The notes under the pieces: generated by a model
The model's database searches: none
Told to the model about the DNA's origin: nothing
What the model saw: only the letters and a program-made list of their open reading frames with translations
DNA from: Saprospiraceae bacterium UBA6168
Lineage (GTDB): Bacteria > Bacteroidota > Bacteroidia > Chitinophagales > Saprospiraceae
Direction of reading: 5' to 3'
NCBI GenBank assembly: GCA_002435785.1
Contig: DIUC01000023.1
Coordinates: 79,571-143,570, forward strand
Length of the DNA: 64,000 nt
In this document: in pieces, positions 1-9,294 of the stretch
Position numbering within the stretch: position 1 is the first letter of the stretch
Layout: each line of letters opens with the position of its first letter
Program-made: the position numbers and the translations under genes

Positions 1-1115
1 TGCCGACGCTGCTGCCGAAGCTCTACGATGCCTACGGCCTCACTGGCCGCACCCTCCGTGGCTACCCCAGCCTCGAAGAGCGCAGCCAGTCGGCCAAGGA
101 GGTGCTCGACATCACTGACCAACTGATTGACCTCTACGAAACGAGCAGCTACCTGTTGGCCGCAGGCTACTATGACCTGGCCGCCACCAACTACGAGTAC
201 ATCCTGCAATACTACCAGGGCCGGGAGATGTTCAACAACCTCGGCGTGATGTACCTCTTCCAAGCCCTGGAATATTACCAGCCGCAGACCGACCGCTTCG
301 TTTTCCCCATCGAAGTTGACGCTGCCACGCAGCTCAAGAAGATAGACAAGGCAAGGGGGCCTCAGGAGCTTTCCTTGCAGGAAAAGTTGGTCAGGATGCA
401 ACTGCTGAACAAGGCAGCCAAACATTTCATGCAGGCCATTTTATTGGACGAGAACTACCTGACCGCCAAGCTGAACTATGTGTGCGCCCTTGCCTTGCAG
501 CAAAAACAACAGGAGGCACTGGCCTATTTTCAAAAAAAGAAACTCCAAAAAACTGCTTCAAAAAGCAAGGCCGAAGCCGATAAATTCAAGCTGATGGAGG
601 CCATTCTCCGTGCGTTGTCGAACGACAAACGTAATGCAGAAGCGGGTTTCTACCATTTGCAAATATCCAAGAGCCAGCCCGTGGCCGTGGCCGCCCGCTA
701 CAACCTTGATGTGGTTCAGGGCAGGATAGCCATCACCTTGCCGGAGCATGAGTTCCAGTTTCCAGCACAGTTCACAACCCTGATGAAGGGCATGAAAATG
801 GGGCGGATGAGCCAGCTCGAACCATTAGTCTTGAATGAAAAAGGCGACCTCGTTCGACACTTAACCGAAGCCGGCACGGAGACGTTTTCCTTCGGAAACA
901 ACCGGGGCAACGTGCTGACCATCATCCGGTTCAAGAACAAAATGGCCGGGGACATTGACCTGCTGGAACTGACGGAATCGCTCGACCGGTCGTTTTTTTA
1001 CAACCTCGTCAGCACCAACAGCGGCTACTTTTTGACCTCGGACAAGGACGGCATCATCATAAAAGTGACCAACGACGGGAAGGTGGAGGAGATGGCGAAG
1101 GTGATAAAGCATTGA
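1..1115 (+). CDS. C-terminal part of an unknown TPR-like protein (5' end outside window)
   Basis: The frame is open from base 3, so the gene begins upstream; a GTG at 102 is merely the first start-like codon inside the window. About 370 residues are visible. The first 170 are alpha-helical and alanine/leucine/tyrosine-rich with TPR-like spacing (for example YDLAATNYEYILQYY and AAKHFMQAILLDENYLTAKL). The last 130 look beta-rich, ending in a segment SGYFLTSDKDG. It precedes the caspase-TPR gene by 88 bp on the same strand, so the two may be expressed together. No enzymatic motif is seen. It could be the tail of a TPR/caspase or protease-associated protein; function unknown. Confidence 0.75.
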   Translation, partial: PTLLPKLYDAYGLTGRTLRGYPSLEERSQSAKEVLDITDQLIDLYETSSYLLAAGYYDLAATNYEYILQYYQGREMFNNLGVMYLFQALEYYQPQTDRFVFPIEVDAATQLKKIDKARGPQELSLQEKLVRMQLLNKAAKHFMQAILLDENYLTAKLNYVCALALQQKQQEALAYFQKKKLQKTASKSKAEADKFKLMEAILRALSNDKRNAEAGFYHLQISKSQPVAVAARYNLDVVQGRIAITLPEHEFQFPAQFTTLMKGMKMGRMSQLEPLVLNEKGDLVRHLTEAGTETFSFGNNRGNVLTIIRFKNKMAGDIDLLELTESLDRSFFYNLVSTNSGYFLTSDKDGIIIKVTNDGKVEEMAKVIKH

Positions 1116-1203
1116 GTGCTAAATAATTGCTCGAATTCCCTTCCAATTAACGAGTTTTGTCAGTGAAAAGAAGCCCTAAAAATTCTTCCTACAAAACTTC
1201 AAG

Positions 1204-4200
1204 ATGAGAAACATTCTACTGCTTACCCTTTGCCTTTTCAGCCATTTCCTGCTGGCGCAAATCACCCCTCGCACTGGTACAGACGACGGCGCACAACCCC
1301 TGCGGGTAGGGGAGGGCAACGAGACCCGTGCCCTCATCATTGGCATTTCCGATTACAAGGACGACGGCATCGGCGACTTGCGCTTCGCAAACAGGGATGC
1401 GGAAATCTTCGCTAGCTACCTGCAATCTGAGGCGGGCGGCGCCCTGCCAGACGTGAACATCTGGCGCATGACCAATCAGGAAGCCACCCTCGGTGCCATA
1501 GACAATGCCCTCGACTGGCTGATAAAAGAAACCAAAAAAGGCGACAAGGTCATCATCTATTTCAGCGGCCACGGCGACGTGGAGCGCCGCACCCTGTGGC
1601 AGCGGGGCTACCTACTGGTGTACGATACCCCTGCCAACAACTTCCGCAACAACGCCGTGCGGGTGGAGGAGCTCGACGAAATCGTAAAGACACTTTCTGT
1701 GGGAAACGAGGCCAAAGTCGTCGTCATCCTCGACGCCTGCCGCTCTGGCAAACTGGCGACCGCAGGGCCCCAGCTCACCGCCGAACAGCTCGAAAAACAG
1801 GTGGAAAACGAGGTGCGCATCCTCTCCTGCAAGCCCGACCAGAAGTCGCTTGAAAGCGAACTGTGGGGTGAGGGCCGGGGACTTTTTTCCTTTTATTTGG
1901 TGAATGGGCTGAAAGGCTTGGCCGACAAGGGCAGCTTCCCCGACAACGTGGTGACCTTCGACGAACTGCGGGAGTACATCAAAACCAACATGGACAAGGC
2001 GCTGAGCGACCCCGCAATCACGGCTCGCCAAAACCCCGTATTCGTGGGCGACGAGACTTTCGAATTGGCGGAGGTGCGCCCAGATATGTTGGCCGAAGCC
2101 TCCCAAGAGATGGGCCTTGCAATGGCCTCGCCTGCTGGCGCAAGTGGCAAGGGCGTGGTAGAAAAATCTCCTGGCGCTCCCAGCCCCGGCAAGGACGATG
2201 CGCTCATCCAGTTTACACAGGCCGTTGATTTGGGAAAACTGACTGAAGACCCCAGCTTTAAAATCGCCGTGGAAGCCGCAGACCCAGCGGTTTTGCTGCG
2301 CTTTTTTACCCAAAAAATAAGAACCGTTGAGGATGAAAACGGGGCAAACGAAGTGTCGAAGGACGCCAAATCTGCTTTTTTGAGTGCGATTGAACGGGCG
2401 GAGAACGATGCCCCATTGCGCCAGCAACTCCAACAACTGCTGGCCGCACGGCTGCACGACCAAGTGCAGGAGGTCATCAGCGACTACTTGCGTGGCGACG
2501 CACGGGAACTCGATAAACGCCACTACGCCGACCAAGCGGAAAAATACGTTCAATACCCGCTGATGCTCCGGGCAGCCATGCAGTTGTTGCCAAAAAGCCA
2601 CCTGCTCTACCGAAAGGTGGAGGTGAAGTATTATTACTTTGACGGCGTCTGCACCCGCTTGGCCAGCCTGATGTCCGAAGACCACATGTCTAAGATACCG
2701 GAGGCGCTGGAAAAACAAAAAAAGGCGCTGGCATTGGACGACAAAGCCGCCTACATCCATAACGAACTGGGCCTGCTACATTGGATGCAAAAGGACTTGA
2801 AAGCGGCGAAGTCGCATTTTGAGACCGCTGCCGAACTTGCCCCAAACTGGGCGCTGCCATTAGCCAACCTGTGCGCCCTGCTCCTAGAAACAGGGGATTT
2901 TGCGAAGTCCGAGGAGTACGGAAAAAGGGCACAGGCACTGCAACCGGATTATTTTGGAACTTACGTCAACCTTGGTTATTTGGCGGAAAAACAGCACGAC
3001 CTGTTGAAGGCCGAAACATTGTACCGCAAGGCTCGCTCCCTGAACGACCCGCACTACCTGCCCTTCGAGCGGCGGGCCTATTTGCAGATCGAAACGGCCC
3101 GCTACAAAGAGGCCGACTGGCAATTCCTGGAGATGGAGCTTCGCAAACAGGGGACGGTGGCGCCATTGAAACGGTTCACGGTGGTAGCTTCCCCGGAGTT
3201 TAATATTTATCCCGATTTCGAGTACCCAAGCCTCTCGGGGCCAGGCGTCGTCCACAAAAAGCCGAAGACGGCGGAGGAGTTTTTTATGACGGGCAAGGCG
3301 TATTTTGAACAGGAACAACCCGATAAGGCGGAGCCGTTCTTCCGGCAAGCCATGCGGTTGGCCCCCAACCACCTCGAAGTGTTTTATTACCTCGGCAAAA
3401 TATGTTATGACCAAAGGCGGTACGAAGAAGCCGAACTGTATTTCGGGCGGTTGGTGAGACTGCGCCCGGAGGTGGAGTTCATGCCGTTTTTCTTGGCCGA
3501 AGTTTACAGGGACTGGCAACGGCCAGTGGAGGAGGAGGCGATTTATCGCAAGTTCATCAACCAAAGTAAGAACGAGGACGTGTTGCGAACAGCCTACCTG
3601 TCGCTCAGCAAGCTGATGAACGGACAAGGACGCTACCCAGAACAAGAATTGTTGCTCTGGAAATTCTTCGAAATTGATAGGAAACCGGCAAGGGGTGAAC
3701 TCTCCATGTTTTATTATTCCATGGTCCAGCTTTTTCCAAACAACCCCGACTGGCTGTACCGACAGGCCAACTATCAGTACCATCATGCCGGCCATGCTTT
3801 GGGCGTGTGGACCATGAAGGAGTTGGTGAAAATAGACAGCACCTATCCTGCGAATGCTTTTATCCATGCCCGGGTCGGCAAGTATTATTTGGAATATGGC
3901 GAGCAACCCTACCTCAACGAAACGGATGAAAGATGGCAAAACGACATACCCAAAGCCATCGCCCATTTGGAGCAATCCGTCCGGCTGGCGCCTACCTTGC
4001 CTACGGCAAAATACGAACTTGCCACGGCCTACCTATTGTTGTTCCGATACGCTGAGGCGCTGGCCCTGCTGGAAAGCTTGCGGGACTCCAACGACCTGCA
4101 CACCGCAAGCCGCTTGCAATTGGCCGACCTATACATGCGTTCCGGCAGGTTTAATGAGGCAAAGGCGTTGTTGGACAAAGCTTGGGACATCCATCCCGAA

Positions 4201-4515
4201 CCCATTCCCGGCTTGCCCGAACTTACTGGGAAGCTGCACCAACTCCAAGGCGAAACAGCCAAGGCCATTGATTTTTATGAACAAGCAAATGGGCTGGAAA
4301 GGGAATATGACGATGGCAGCCTCTGCTACACCCTCGCCCGCATGAACGCCCGTATGGGCAATAAAGAAGGGACATTAAACTGGATAGAACTTGCATATAA
4401 GAATGGCTTTCGATATCCGAGGGTGCTGAAGTATGACCCGGATATGGACAAGTTCCGGCAGGATGCGGATTTTGTGGAGGTGTTAGGGAGATGCCCGGAG
4501 TCGGTTTGGGATTGA
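1204..4515 (+). CDS. Secreted caspase-like (peptidase C14) protein with C-terminal TPR array
   Basis: An 1103-residue protein. Residues 1-18 form a Sec signal peptide ending at LLAQ. Residues about 42-285 form a caspase p20-like domain (ALIIGISDYKDD start). The catalytic dyad is visible: His123 in YFSGHGD and Cys179 in ILDACRSGK. Residues about 500-1090 carry many TPR-like helices (AAYIHNELGLLHWMQKDLKA and similar). Family knowledge: bacterial orthocaspases cleave after Arg or Lys, and TPRs bind partner proteins. The signal peptide implies a periplasmic or surface location. No gasdermin, CHAT partner or toxin lies next to it, so a defence or cell-death role is not supported by context. The substrate is unknown. 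Confidence 0.88.
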   Translation: MRNILLLTLCLFSHFLLAQITPRTGTDDGAQPLRVGEGNETRALIIGISDYKDDGIGDLRFANRDAEIFASYLQSEAGGALPDVNIWRMTNQEATLGAIDNALDWLIKETKKGDKVIIYFSGHGDVERRTLWQRGYLLVYDTPANNFRNNAVRVEELDEIVKTLSVGNEAKVVVILDACRSGKLATAGPQLTAEQLEKQVENEVRILSCKPDQKSLESELWGEGRGLFSFYLVNGLKGLADKGSFPDNVVTFDELREYIKTNMDKALSDPAITARQNPVFVGDETFELAEVRPDMLAEASQEMGLAMASPAGASGKGVVEKSPGAPSPGKDDALIQFTQAVDLGKLTEDPSFKIAVEAADPAVLLRFFTQKIRTVEDENGANEVSKDAKSAFLSAIERAENDAPLRQQLQQLLAARLHDQVQEVISDYLRGDARELDKRHYADQAEKYVQYPLMLRAAMQLLPKSHLLYRKVEVKYYYFDGVCTRLASLMSEDHMSKIPEALEKQKKALALDDKAAYIHNELGLLHWMQKDLKAAKSHFETAAELAPNWALPLANLCALLLETGDFAKSEEYGKRAQALQPDYFGTYVNLGYLAEKQHDLLKAETLYRKARSLNDPHYLPFERRAYLQIETARYKEADWQFLEMELRKQGTVAPLKRFTVVASPEFNIYPDFEYPSLSGPGVVHKKPKTAEEFFMTGKAYFEQEQPDKAEPFFRQAMRLAPNHLEVFYYLGKICYDQRRYEEAELYFGRLVRLRPEVEFMPFFLAEVYRDWQRPVEEEAIYRKFINQSKNEDVLRTAYLSLSKLMNGQGRYPEQELLLWKFFEIDRKPARGELSMFYYSMVQLFPNNPDWLYRQANYQYHHAGHALGVWTMKELVKIDSTYPANAFIHARVGKYYLEYGEQPYLNETDERWQNDIPKAIAHLEQSVRLAPTLPTAKYELATAYLLLFRYAEALALLESLRDSNDLHTASRLQLADLYMRSGRFNEAKALLDKAWDIHPEPIPGLPELTGKLHQLQGETAKAIDFYEQANGLEREYDDGSLCYTLARMNARMGNKEGTLNWIELAYKNGFRYPRVLKYDPDMDKFRQDADFVEVLGRCPESVWD

Positions 4516-4640
4516 GGGATGGCCGCAGTTAGCTACTAAGATGCGGTCAGTGTCAGAAAAAGGAAGGGCGAAGGTGGTGCATTTGAAGTATGGGAGGGTG
4601 ACGCCGTAAATTGGAACATTTAGCACCCCCCATCTGCATA

Positions 4641-5261
4641 TCACGACGCAGCAACATTACCTATAGAATTGGAAGGCGAACTGCGCACATTATTGGTGCT
4701 CAATGTTATCAAATATACTTCGACCTTCGTTAAAGATGGAAAGCCAGTAGCCAATATTTGCTTGCTGCGGCGCCTTACCTTAAATACGCCTTTAATAACG
4801 TCGGTACCACCATGCACGCAATGCACTTCATAGCCTGTATTGCCAGGTATGGTAGCCTTCAAGGTGAGCAACAATTGGCCCGCAATACCCGTGGGTACTG
4901 CACTTACCAATTCAGCGGCTGCAATATGTGTGCGAGTCGTCCGCCCCCGCTTGCTTGGTGTGAAGCCGCTCAAGTCTTCCTTTGCCTCATCACCGTTGCA
5001 TAAAGCGTCGGCCATAGGGCGTATTTCATCCAGCTTCTTTACGACCAGCGACATATTGTCGGCCATTATTTTATTGGTATTCTTGGTGCGTTGGTTCCTT
5101 GGCAAGATGCTGTTCGCCAGCGCCGTGTTCAGCGTGGTCAATATGGCCAAGGCAGCAGCAAGGGTAGAAAAGAAGGCATTGCCCAGGCCCGTAACAACCC
5201 CGTCTGTAAAGTCGTTCAATCTTTGTGCACCGTAGTCGTTGTAATCACGAAGTAAAGACAT
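4641..5261 (-). CDS. Hypothetical protein with one hydrophobic segment
   Basis: A 206-residue protein that I do not recognise. Residues about 24-52 form a hydrophobic alanine/leucine-rich stretch (FFSTLAAALAILTTLNTAL), probably a membrane or core helix. A helical segment follows, then a Lys/Arg-rich stretch (TPSKRGRTTRTH) and a beta-like C-terminal half. A well-formed Bacteroidetes promoter lies 77-107 bp upstream, which supports a real gene. It stands alone, convergent with the caspase gene. Confidence 0.6.
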   Translation of the reverse strand: MSLLRDYNDYGAQRLNDFTDGVVTGLGNAFFSTLAAALAILTTLNTALANSILPRNQRTKNTNKIMADNMSLVVKKLDEIRPMADALCNGDEAKEDLSGFTPSKRGRTTRTHIAAAELVSAVPTGIAGQLLLTLKATIPGNTGYEVHCVHGGTDVIKGVFKVRRRSKQILATGFPSLTKVEVYLITLSTNNVRSSPSNSIGNVAAS

Positions 5262-5337
5262 GGCAATGGAGTTTAGCGGCTGGTTCCAAGGAGCTTATGG
5301 CAGCACGTTGAAACCTTCAATTTTTTATTTATTGACA

Positions 5338-5368
5338 CAAATTTATATTCTTGAAAAATAATTGTCAA
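5338..5368 (-). promoter_or_regulatory. Bacteroidetes-type promoter for the 4641-5261 gene
   Basis: On the minus strand a TTG (5366-5368) is followed after 20 bp by TAAATTTG (5338-5345), matching the -33/-7 pattern TTTG / TAnnTTTG. The predicted start of transcription is near 5331, giving a leader of about 70 nt. Confidence 0.5.
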
Positions 5369-5556
5369 TAGGCAAGCCCAAATTTGTGACATTTTTTTTT
5401 CAAAACACCCTAAAATTTTTCATCACCAATACTAATGTGTAAAATCCCAATTCCTGTGAAAAAAAATTTACTGTCACCCCCTCAAAAATCCAAAAACACA
5501 GCATTTATTGGCCTTCCTGCCCCTAAATGGCCCTGGCCCCATCATTCCTTCCGGCC

Positions 5557-5682
5557 TCCAGCTTCTACCTGGCGTATTCCAGCCTCTACCTGGCGTATTC
5601 CAGCTTTTTTCTGGAGTGCGCAAGCTACTTCCTTGAGTCTTCCAGATTTTTTCTGGAGTGCGCCAGCTTCTTCAAGGAGTCC
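5557..5682. repeat. Degenerate 21-bp tandem array (six units)
   Basis: Six consecutive units of exactly 21 bp start at 5557, 5578, 5599, 5620, 5641 and 5662. Most units begin TCCAG and contain CTGGA or CTGGC, so several units hold a small dyad TCCAG-N7-CTGGA. The first two units differ at one base, and the third and fifth are similar. Read as protein, either strand gives heptads, but no convincing gene is present. The surrounding 5262-5877 interval holds no other gene. Confidence 0.75.
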
Positions 5683-5715
5683 TCCAAGAAGCGTGGTTTG
5701 GGTATTGCAAGCGAT

Positions 5716-5840
5716 GGGTTTTGGGGGAGTGAGGGGGGTGGGGTGTGACGTGGGATTTGGGGGAGAGGGTGAAAAAAAATGGGGTTTTGGTGGAAGGGGG
5801 GCTTTGATTTTTGAGGGTGGGTTTGGGTGCGATGGGGGCT
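5716..5840 (+). other. G-rich tract with quadruplex potential
   Basis: About 125 bp of the plus strand contain more than ten runs of three to six guanines separated by short loops (for example at 5723-5727, 5733-5738, 5740-5743, 5759-5763). It follows the 21-bp array directly and lies about 40 bp beyond the stop codon of the T9SS gene on the opposite strand. Quadruplex formation is inference. Confidence 0.5.
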
Positions 5841-5877
5841 TTGTTTCCAAACCTCATTAAATGTCGAATAATGGGAT

Positions 5878-7923
5878 TTAATTCATAACTATAAACTTCT
5901 TTATTCCAATGCCGCCAGTGCCATCCATCATTCTGAGCCAATATATCCCACTTACAAGGTTTGGTAATTCAAGAATTGATGGGGGGCTATTAAATGTCGT
6001 CGAATAAAGGGACTTGCCATTGGAGTTGAATAATTCAATGGTAGTATTTCTTAATGGAACTTTCGATTTCAGGATAATAGAAACCGATTTTTTTGCGGGG
6101 TTGGGGTAAATGTCAAAAGTTATGAAACTAGGCTGAATCTCCTTTGCCGCTACATTTTCATCCACCGTATTCCAAATGGTATTCGTCAAAACTGGCTCAT
6201 TAAAATCAAAGTAAATAGCCGCATTGTTTTCAAGTAAAGTACCATTGGGCAAGTCAGGTATTTGATTCAGAAAGAAATTGACAAAGCCGTGAGAACCGGC
6301 CTCATTGGTAGTACTATCCGGCAAAAGAATGTTCTCAAACCGTAGTCTCAAAACGCTTTTTTCTATAGTCCATGAAAAAGGATGACTTGAAGCGCCCATT
6401 CTGAGCGACGTAAGGTCAAGCATTGGGGAAATTGTGTCAACGATAACGACCGAAAAAGCGGTATCAGTACCCGTGTTTTGAAAGCGGATTTGATATTTCA
6501 GTGGTTGATTGGGAAGTATTGTAAATTCCTCACCAACTCCTTTCGGGAATACCTTTTTATCGTTTGGGTCGAAGCTACCAATGTTGTTTTGACATTCAGT
6601 CGTGAAGGATTGAATAGGCCTGGCACCGTTACATAGCGTATCCGGGAAAATTTGGGCGGAGTAGCAATGCTCCTGACCAAGGGTGGCTTGGCAATCTAAC
6701 ATGACTTGAATATTAAAATCCCCACATTCTTGGGCAGCGACCTGTCCGAGGTCAAATATAAGCACATTACCGTTTTGACTACTAAACGGAACAGAAGAAC
6801 TTTGATATACAAATAATGGATCGAGTTCAACTATAATAGTAACAGGGTTTGCAGCAATGCTGCCACCATTGCAATAATGAATGTATAGTGTATTAGAAAA
6901 ACATCTTCGTAAAAACGCAGCAGTTATGTCAACCATCATTGCAGGGCAATCAACGACTGACCTAGCAGCGAAATCAATTATAGTAGTATCTTCAAAGTTT
7001 GTTACTTGAATTTGATTTATATGCGAGCAGATTTCCCAATAATTTATTGGGGGAATGACACTCACTGAATAATCTCCAAGCGGGGCAAACCAATAGTATT
7101 CGCCATTTGCATCAGTTGGCGTAATAAAAGCCCCATTTGAGCCTTGAAACCTTATATTGAAGTCTTTTAATCCGCTTTCCGTCCCTACAACCTGACAATC
7201 CTTGTCTTCGTCATTTCGCATTTTACCCTTAATGAGCGATTGATAAACATTGCCTTTTAGAAAAACTACATCATCTAAATAGAATTTTGAGTGGTAGTTG
7301 AGTGAATTGAAATTAATTCCACCCAGTATTTTCAACCCAACATTACCAATTGGGCCGAAATTGCTACTTACTGGCCAGTTGCCTATTTCAATATCGTCAA
7401 TATACATGGTAATCAAATCAGCATCTAAATCAATAATATGCGTCACCTTAAACCAAGTTTCTAAATTAAAACCGAAATAAATATTTTCGGTAAAAGCATC
7501 TATTATTCCAATGCCATCATTGTAGAAAAAAAGCTGAGCACCCCATTCTATGCCAGGGGTTTCATTTTTTTGAAAGTTAAAATAGGCTGCTTCAGCTTCA
7601 TCACTAACTTTTACAAACATATTCCATTCTAAGGTGTAAACACCAGATGACTTATTGCCTAATTTTAGAATAATATTGTCAGAATCAGTAATAAGGAATG
7701 ACTGCTCTCCATTTGCAGCTTCTTCATCCGTTATCAAGCCCTCTAAATAGTTAGGATTACTTATACTTTGCAAATCCCATTGTGTCCAATCACCGGAAGG
7801 TATGTTTATTGCATTTGTTAGCAAGGGAATTCCTTCGAAATCCTCATAAATGATTTGGGCAGGTAGCGCAGTTGTAAACAGGCAACAAAAAATGAAGGCG
7901 GATAGAATTTTGAGTTTGCACAT
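5878..7923 (-). CDS. Secreted T9SS-sorted protein with DUF11/DUF7619-like domain
   Basis: A 681-residue protein with a signal peptide ending at LPAQ (residue about 22). Residues about 25-220 look like a concanavalin-like beta-sandwich (FYLDDVVFLKGNVY closes it). A short SdrD/B-like segment follows (DANGEYYWFAPLGDYSVSV). Residues about 450-590 match the Bacteroidetes conserved-repeat domain beginning SFDPNDKKVFPKG and containing KYQIRFQNTGTDTA. The last 75 residues are a Por sorting domain (FDIYPNPAKKS to GIYWLRM). Family knowledge places it at the cell surface or outside. A near-consensus promoter sits 31-61 bp upstream. The ligand is unknown. Confidence 0.88.
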   Translation of the reverse strand: MCKLKILSAFIFCCLFTTALPAQIIYEDFEGIPLLTNAINIPSGDWTQWDLQSISNPNYLEGLITDEEAANGEQSFLITDSDNIILKLGNKSSGVYTLEWNMFVKVSDEAEAAYFNFQKNETPGIEWGAQLFFYNDGIGIIDAFTENIYFGFNLETWFKVTHIIDLDADLITMYIDDIEIGNWPVSSNFGPIGNVGLKILGGINFNSLNYHSKFYLDDVVFLKGNVYQSLIKGKMRNDEDKDCQVVGTESGLKDFNIRFQGSNGAFITPTDANGEYYWFAPLGDYSVSVIPPINYWEICSHINQIQVTNFEDTTIIDFAARSVVDCPAMMVDITAAFLRRCFSNTLYIHYCNGGSIAANPVTIIVELDPLFVYQSSSVPFSSQNGNVLIFDLGQVAAQECGDFNIQVMLDCQATLGQEHCYSAQIFPDTLCNGARPIQSFTTECQNNIGSFDPNDKKVFPKGVGEEFTILPNQPLKYQIRFQNTGTDTAFSVVIVDTISPMLDLTSLRMGASSHPFSWTIEKSVLRLRFENILLPDSTTNEAGSHGFVNFFLNQIPDLPNGTLLENNAAIYFDFNEPVLTNTIWNTVDENVAAKEIQPSFITFDIYPNPAKKSVSIILKSKVPLRNTTIELFNSNGKSLYSTTFNSPPSILELPNLVSGIYWLRMMDGTGGIGIKKFIVMN

Positions 7924-7953
7924 GGTTATTGAGTTTTAGACCGAATTGTTTGC

Positions 7954-7984
7954 CAAAGTTACTGTCAGAAGTAGCTTTTTCAAA
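7954..7984 (-). promoter_or_regulatory. Bacteroidetes-type promoter for the T9SS gene
   Basis: The minus strand reads TTTG (7981-7984), 19 bp, then TAACTTTG (7954-7961): an essentially perfect -33/-7 pair. The leader would be about 24 nt. Confidence 0.6.
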
Positions 7985-8096
7985 TTTTTTTTTGTGCAAA
8001 CATGGAAAATGCTAAAAATGGCAGATTGATTTCCCTCTAATTTTAGCTTTAGTGTTAGCACCTTTGGAATTTGCAAAAAAAACTTACCGCACAATT

Positions 8097-8213
8097 CTTC
8101 CAAGCCTTCCAAAAAAGCCCAGTCCCCGCAAGCATTCAGCAAAGCAACACTTGCAGCAGTAAGAACTGTACCCCAGCCTCCACGCATCTCCGATTTCCAA
8201 CAATTGCCAATTC
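8097..8213. repeat. Dispersed repeat, copy 1 (about 115 bp)
   Basis: This stretch matches 11487-11602 in the same orientation at roughly 80-85% identity by eye. Shared blocks include CGCAAGCATTCAGC, TAAGAACTGT, CAGCCTCCACGC and CTCCGATTTCCAACAAT. A short minus-strand open frame (7936-8187) overlaps it but is not supported as a gene. Confidence 0.75.
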
Positions 8214-8221
8214 ATCGTTTA

Positions 8222-9004
8222 CTACAACTGGAAGCCCAACCTGATGCCGGATTCTATGCGCAGGATAGTACGCTGAAAATTGCGAACGCCGTTTTGGTAG
8301 AAGCCCAAGTCATTTCGACCGAGGTCTTGCCGGGTTGATTTATTGAACCTGGCGCCGATGCCAAAGAATATTTCCGAGGTGAGCTTGGGGTGCAGTCTTT
8401 GATAGCCAAAGTGGATGACGAGGTCTATATCCCGTTCGTTTTCTTTTTGCCAAACATTGGGCAACCTGACCTCGGAAGTGGCGGTTTCGTCCACTTGCTG
8501 CACCTTGTACTTGGCTTTTGAGTACCTCAGCACTGGGGCGATGTACCCGCCGTCAAAGCCGCCGCTTTCAAAAAACAACCGGGGCGAAAAGTACAGCAAC
8601 GGCCCCACTTTTGATTCCCGATAGGTGTAGTCAGTGTATTCATCGCAGATGTCGTCGCTCCAAACTGTGCTGTTGCAAGCATCATCGCTACCATTTAATT
8701 CGTCAAACAAGCTGGTGTAGGAATACCCAACCAACGACTTGAACCGGGCGCCTATACCGGCCTGAAGGCTGAGGTAATCGTTTATTTCCTTTTCTGCCTC
8801 TACCCATTGGGCACCAAAGACGAACGAAATTGGGTTCGTCTTGACAATGAGGCCATTATGGTTTTGTGGTTTCCGGGTTGCTGTTTGGTCTTCTTCCCCA
8901 AATTCAATGATTTGGATGTCTTTTCCTTGCTTCTCCTTTTGAGCTGAAAGCGGGAATGATGCACATAAGAATAGGAGGCAAGCAATGGCGAATTTGATAT
9001 TCAT
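8222..9004 (-). CDS. Secreted outer-membrane-like hypothetical protein
   Basis: A 260-residue protein starting at the ATG at 9004, which begins a clean signal peptide (MNIKFAIACLLFLCASF to LSAQ); the frame stays open upstream, but that extension has no leader character. The mature part has alternating aromatic strands (GLIVKTNPISFVFGAQWVEA, YFSPRLFFESGGF, GYIAPVLRYSKAKY) and ends in a strand RIESGIRLGFQL with a terminal hydrophobic pattern, typical of small outer-membrane beta-barrels. Similar barrels of unknown role are common in Bacteroidetes. It is divergent from the next gene. Function unknown. Confidence 0.75.
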   Translation of the reverse strand: MNIKFAIACLLFLCASFPLSAQKEKQGKDIQIIEFGEEDQTATRKPQNHNGLIVKTNPISFVFGAQWVEAEKEINDYLSLQAGIGARFKSLVGYSYTSLFDELNGSDDACNSTVWSDDICDEYTDYTYRESKVGPLLYFSPRLFFESGGFDGGYIAPVLRYSKAKYKVQQVDETATSEVRLPNVWQKENERDIDLVIHFGYQRLHPKLTSEIFFGIGARFNKSTRQDLGRNDLGFYQNGVRNFQRTILRIESGIRLGFQL

Positions 9005-9221
9005 TGGATATACGATTTTGTTAAAAGCGGACATAATTACTGTATGCACAACAGTTTTGCGTGAAAAACTGGAGGGTGGGGGAGCGCCTTTTTGATTAAA
9101 TTCAGTTTTCACGCTGCTGCGACTTGGGGCAAAATTAGCTTGATTTTAGCCAACAACGATTAGAAAATGCTTGTTTTTGATAATTTTTTGTGAAACAAAC
9201 ACGATAAATGGCTGGGTTTGC

Positions 9222-9251
9222 TTTGTGAAACAGACATCCTGCCTATTTTTG
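9222..9251 (+). promoter_or_regulatory. Bacteroidetes-type promoter for the 9295 gene
   Basis: TTTG (9222-9225), 18 bp, TATTTTTG (9244-9251). The transcript would start near 9258, so an ATG at 9259 would be leaderless; this favours the in-frame ATG at 9295 as the true start. Confidence 0.55.
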
Positions 9252-9294
9252 CAGCGATATGGTTCACGTAATTGATAACAAATTTAAATCTGCC

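Noticed and set aside
5542..5850. Minus-strand 102-codon frame with coiled-coil-like heptads (RQVEAGI)
   Set aside because: Also a consequence of 21-bp periodicity; half of it is Pro/Lys translation of the G-rich tract. No promoter or start site supports it.
7936..8187. 83-codon minus-strand frame before the T9SS gene
   Set aside because: It overlaps the dispersed repeat shared with 11487-11602, where the frame is not kept, and overlaps the T9SS gene's promoter.
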